Shown: one piece after another, positions 61,229-64,000 of the stretch
How positions within the stretch are numbered: position 1 is the stretch's first letter
Layout: each line of letters starts with the position of its first letter
Origin: Flavobacterium fontis
GTDB taxonomy: Bacteria > Bacteroidota > Bacteroidia > Flavobacteriales > Flavobacteriaceae
NCBI RefSeq assembly: GCF_900129405.1
Contig: NZ_FQVQ01000001.1
Span: forward strand, 62,001 to 126,000
DNA: 64,000 nucleotides
Direction of reading: 5' to 3'
Program-made: the position numbers and the translations under genes
The notes under the pieces: generated by a model
Database searches by the model: none
The model's input: only the letters and a program-made list of their open reading frames with translations
Told to the model about the DNA's origin: nothing

Positions 61229-62218
61229 ATGTCTATTAAAAACATCCGATTGGAAGTGATGCAATTCCTTGAAAAAAGCATCGATAACTTTGTTGACGAA
61301 TACCTTGTTCCTGTTGAAAAAATTTGGCAACCTACCGATTTGTTGCCCGATTCTCAAAAAGAGAATTTTATTGAAGAAGTGCGTGAATTGCGTGAAATTG
61401 CCAATGATTTACCTTATGATTTCTGGGTTGTCATGGTGGGCGATACCATCACCGAAGAAGCTTTACCCACTTATGAATCGTGGTTAATGGAAGTAGAAGG
61501 TGTTGACAATGAAGGGCGAAATGGCTGGTCCAAATGGGTACGGCATTGGACAGGGGAAGAGAACCGTCATGGTGATGCTTTGAATAAATATTTATACCTC
61601 TCGGGTCGTGTTAATATGCGTGAAGTGGAAGTAACCACCCAGCATTTAATCAATGACGGCTTTGATATCGGAACCGGGAAAGATCCCTACAAGAACTTTG
61701 TCTACACCAGTTTTCAAGAACTGGCTACTTATATTTCGCACAACCGGGTATCGCAATTGGCCAAAGAGTTTGGCGATAAAAAGTTATCGCGTTTGTGTAA
61801 AATGGTCGCTGGAGATGAAATGCGTCACCATTTGGCGTATAGCGAATTTGTAAGCCGTATTTTTAAAGTAGACCCCAGCGAAATGATGTTGGCGTTTCAA
61901 TACATGATGAAACAAAAAATCACGATGCCTGCTCACTTCTTGCGGGAATCGGGAGAGAAAATTAGTTCTGCTTTTGAGGAGTTTTCAAATTCAGCGCAAA
62001 AAATCGGAGTATACACCGCCAACGATTATGTGGATATTTTACGCAAATTAATTGCGACTTGGGAAATTGACAAAATAACCAGTCTAACCGATGAAGCCGA
62101 ACGCGCTCGTGATTATTTGATGAAATTACCCGATCGTATGGCGCGTATTTCTGAACGATTGGTTTTGCCAGATGAAACCAAAAAATTCAAGTGGGTACAA
62201 CCGGCTTTAGCGATATAA
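61229..62218 (+). CDS. Acyl-ACP desaturase (soluble di-iron)
   Basis: The 329-residue protein carries the two EExxH-type di-iron motifs of plant-like stearoyl-ACP desaturases: EENRHG (about residue 110) and DEMRHH (about 199). The helix EVTTQHLINDGFDIGTG between them is also typical. It inserts a cis double bond in acyl-ACP, setting membrane fluidity. An HD hydrolase gene follows one base later. The preceding PlsC-like acyltransferase gene suggests a membrane-lipid function for this cluster. Confidence 0.93.
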   Translation: MSIKNIRLEVMQFLEKSIDNFVDEYLVPVEKIWQPTDLLPDSQKENFIEEVRELREIANDLPYDFWVVMVGDTITEEALPTYESWLMEVEGVDNEGRNGWSKWVRHWTGEENRHGDALNKYLYLSGRVNMREVEVTTQHLINDGFDIGTGKDPYKNFVYTSFQELATYISHNRVSQLAKEFGDKKLSRLCKMVAGDEMRHHLAYSEFVSRIFKVDPSEMMLAFQYMMKQKITMPAHFLRESGEKISSAFEEFSNSAQKIGVYTANDYVDILRKLIATWEIDKITSLTDEAERARDYLMKLPDRMARISERLVLPDETKKFKWVQPALAI

Positions 62219-62219
62219 A

Positions 62220-62864
62220 ATGGGGATTGTTGACGCGACGATTATTTTTGTAAAACAACAGCTAGAAGGTGCCGAAGCAGGGCACGATTGGTTTCATATT
62301 GAACGGGTTTATCGAAATGCCCTTCGTATCGCCGAACACGAAAATTGCCATCGGGAAGTAGTACAATTGGCCGCTTTACTGCATGACATTGCCGATAGTA
62401 AATTCCACGGTGGTGATGAAAGCATTGGCCCCAAAACGGCGCGAACTTTTTTAGAAAGTCAGCACTCCGATGAAGCTACCATTGATCATGTGGTAAAAAT
62501 CATCGAAAATATTTCATTCAAAGGCGGAAAAACCGACAGGACGTTTTCTTCTTTAGAATTGGATATCGTGCAAGATGCCGACCGTTTGGATGCCATTGGC
62601 GCCATTGGGATTGCCCGAACGTTCAATTATGGGGGGTTCAAAAACCGACCGTTGTATGATCCCGCCATTGCGCCCAACCTGCACATGACTAAAGAAGAAT
62701 ATAAGGCGAGTCAGGCTCCGACGCTTAATCATTTTTATGAAAAACTCCTCTTATTGAAAGACCGAATGAATACCGCTACAGGAAAAAAAATGGCCGAAGA
62801 CCGCCATCGATTTATGGAAGTTTTTTTAGCCCAATTTTATGCCGAATGGGACGGAGAAAAATAA
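62220..62864 (+). CDS. HD-domain phosphohydrolase
   Basis: The 214-residue protein fits the YedJ-like HD superfamily: HDWFHIERVYRNA (about 20-33), LAALLHDIADSKF with the His-Asp pair near residues 56-57 and a later acid in VQDADRLDAIG. These bind metal ions and hydrolyse phosphate esters; substrates vary. It is nearly joined to the desaturase stop, so co-transcription is likely, but a lipid link is not established. Confidence 0.9.
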   Translation: MGIVDATIIFVKQQLEGAEAGHDWFHIERVYRNALRIAEHENCHREVVQLAALLHDIADSKFHGGDESIGPKTARTFLESQHSDEATIDHVVKIIENISFKGGKTDRTFSSLELDIVQDADRLDAIGAIGIARTFNYGGFKNRPLYDPAIAPNLHMTKEEYKASQAPTLNHFYEKLLLLKDRMNTATGKKMAEDRHRFMEVFLAQFYAEWDGEK

Positions 62865-62893
62865 AAAAGAGAACCGATGAGGTTCTCTTTTTT
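62863..62893. terminator. Bidirectional terminator
   Basis: The stem AAAAAAGAGAACC / GGTTCTCTTTTTT with a five-base loop lies between the HD gene stop and the convergent partial gene. Its A-run and T-run would work in both directions. Confidence 0.88.
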
Positions 62894-64000
62894 AGTTCTC
62901 TATTTCTACTTTTAAAAGTTGTTTCTTTTTTCCTTTTTGTCCCAAAATGAAAACGGAACGATTAGAGAATACACCATTAGAAACCATTAATGGGACTTCA
63001 ATGTTTTCATTGTCTAAAACTTTACTATAACTAATACCCCCATTTTCGTTAAGTTTAATTACAAAGAGGTTTGATTTTTGAGCTTTCGTTTGTACAAATT
63101 GAATGCGGTCTTGACCAAGATTGTAAATGTTTTCACCTGCGTTAATATAAAAATAAGCATCATTTCCGAGGACCGTAGTGCAATACGAAATAAATGATGA
63201 TCTGTAATTTGTAACTTCCCGTTTGTTTATATTTCTAGCCCAGACCATTTCGCCTGAAGTATTGATTCGGGCACAAACAATGTCATCGTAGTGTGCTAAT
63301 GATCTAACAGCAGTGCCCCCATTTGCTGTAAATACAGTGTAGGGGGTTAAATAATACTCTTCCGCATTGAAAATAATATCATTTGTAGCGGTAATCGTGA
63401 TATTTTTAAAGATTAAGTTTTTTAATTCTTTATCTCTATTTTCACCATACTTGTCAATCATAAATTGTTCTGTAAAGGGATTGAACTTTGATTTTTTTAC
63501 CGTCAAATTCAATGGATCTAAATCGAAGTAGCAAATTCCTTTGAAACGGGTGTCTTTTCGTTCGGAGTAAAAACCGACACAAGCAATTCGATCCTCAAAT
63601 GCAATAGCTTTTAAGCTTGGAGCAAAATAGGTATTAGTTTCAATGGTTTGAGAGATTTCGGAATCGTTGGTAATTCGCGTGATTTCATATTCATATTTAC
63701 CTCCTTCTTTCTTCTTTTTGGCATCCTTAGTATGTACTTTTCCTAAGATATATAATGTTTTCCCATCCTTGGAAACATCGATGTTTTCGTACTCAAATTT
63801 GCGGTCTTTAATTTCTTTTTTAAACACATGGTCAATTTTTTTATTTAAGTTGTTATCAAACATCACTATTTTATGCGTCTCCATTCCAGTGTTGTTGATG
63901 TCAACCGTTATAGCAAAAGCAGTTTTATCTTGGTTTACAATCATACTTGCCCCAGAATCTTCATCAAAATTCGATAAACTTAAAACTTCAAACCCTTTTA
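62892..64000 (-). CDS. Hypothetical protein, 5' partial, possible beta-propeller
   Basis: The reading frame stays open to the right edge of the window (about 369 codons visible), so the start lies beyond base 64000; the first in-window ATG at 63944 is internal. The visible part consists of alternating beta-strands and charged loops, for example DVSKDGKTLYILGKV and RINTSGEMVWARNINK. These resemble beta-propeller or YVTN-like repeat proteins of Bacteroidota. No catalytic motif is seen and a signal peptide, if present, lies outside. Function is unknown. Confidence 0.75.
   Translation of the reverse strand, partial: KGFEVLSLSNFDEDSGASMIVNQDKTAFAITVDINNTGMETHKIVMFDNNLNKKIDHVFKKEIKDRKFEYENIDVSKDGKTLYILGKVHTKDAKKKKEGGKYEYEITRITNDSEISQTIETNTYFAPSLKAIAFEDRIACVGFYSERKDTRFKGICYFDLDPLNLTVKKSKFNPFTEQFMIDKYGENRDKELKNLIFKNITITATNDIIFNAEEYYLTPYTVFTANGGTAVRSLAHYDDIVCARINTSGEMVWARNINKREVTNYRSSFISYCTTVLGNDAYFYINAGENIYNLGQDRIQFVQTKAQKSNLFVIKLNENGGISYSKVLDNENIEVPLMVSNGVFSNRSVFILGQKGKKKQLLKVEIEN

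Overview
The window is a 64 kb chromosomal stretch from a member of the Bacteroidota, almost certainly a gliding or formerly gliding Flavobacteriaceae close to Flavobacterium. The evidence is a SprE/PorW type IX secretion lipoprotein, family-specific DUF5687, DUF6341, DUF6427, DUF6168, DUF4254 and DUF4292 proteins, an ATP synthase cluster without the beta and epsilon genes, and Bacteroidota-type -7 promoter boxes (TAnnTTTG). Several genes seem to use GTG or TTG starts. No rRNA, tRNA, CRISPR array, integrase or transposase gene was seen.

Region 1 (1-19001) is a surface polysaccharide locus. It has dTDP-rhamnose genes (rmlA partial, rmlC, rmlD), a GT2 and a GT39 glycosyltransferase, a lipoprotein, a Wzx-type flippase, a hexapeptide acyltransferase, two O-antigen polymerase/ligase-like membrane proteins, two GT4-type transferases, a UDP-xylose synthase-like enzyme and an initiating polyprenyl-phosphate sugar transferase. 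A convergent operon holds a CapK/PaaK-like adenylating enzyme, an ORF6N DNA-binding protein, WecB and a WbuB-like transferase. Together they would make nucleotide sugars, build a repeat unit on undecaprenyl phosphate, flip it and polymerise it.

Region 2 (19139-43157) is conserved backbone: purD, upp and flavobacterial membrane proteins, a GT9 transferase, a flavin/2Fe-2S reductase, an ABC transporter, sprE, a bactofilin and the atpZ/I-DUF6168-atpBEFHAG cluster. It continues with a second flippase, dut, a sugar nucleotidyltransferase, a TPR protein, a DUF4292 lipoprotein and an EnvC-like murein hydrolase activator.

Region 3 (43511-64000) holds two DUF3857/transglutaminase-like exported proteins (one apparently catalytically dead), a thioesterase, a SPOR protein, dprA, an unusual Hsp70 with a very small GrpE-like partner beside a divergent membrane protein, trpS and two PlsC-type acyltransferases. 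It also holds an ECF sigma factor coupled to a protein that looks like a dual-membrane-spanning anti-sigma factor, then recA, an acyl-ACP desaturase, an HD hydrolase and a partial unknown gene at the right edge.

The parts most worth a second look are the Hsp70/GrpE-like/membrane protein cluster (50409-54759), the lipoprotein-sigma-trans-envelope anti-sigma operon (56745-59220), the ORF6N gene inside the capsule operon, and a dispersed GC-rich intergenic repeat present at least three times. All functional calls come from reading motifs and gene order; no database search was run.
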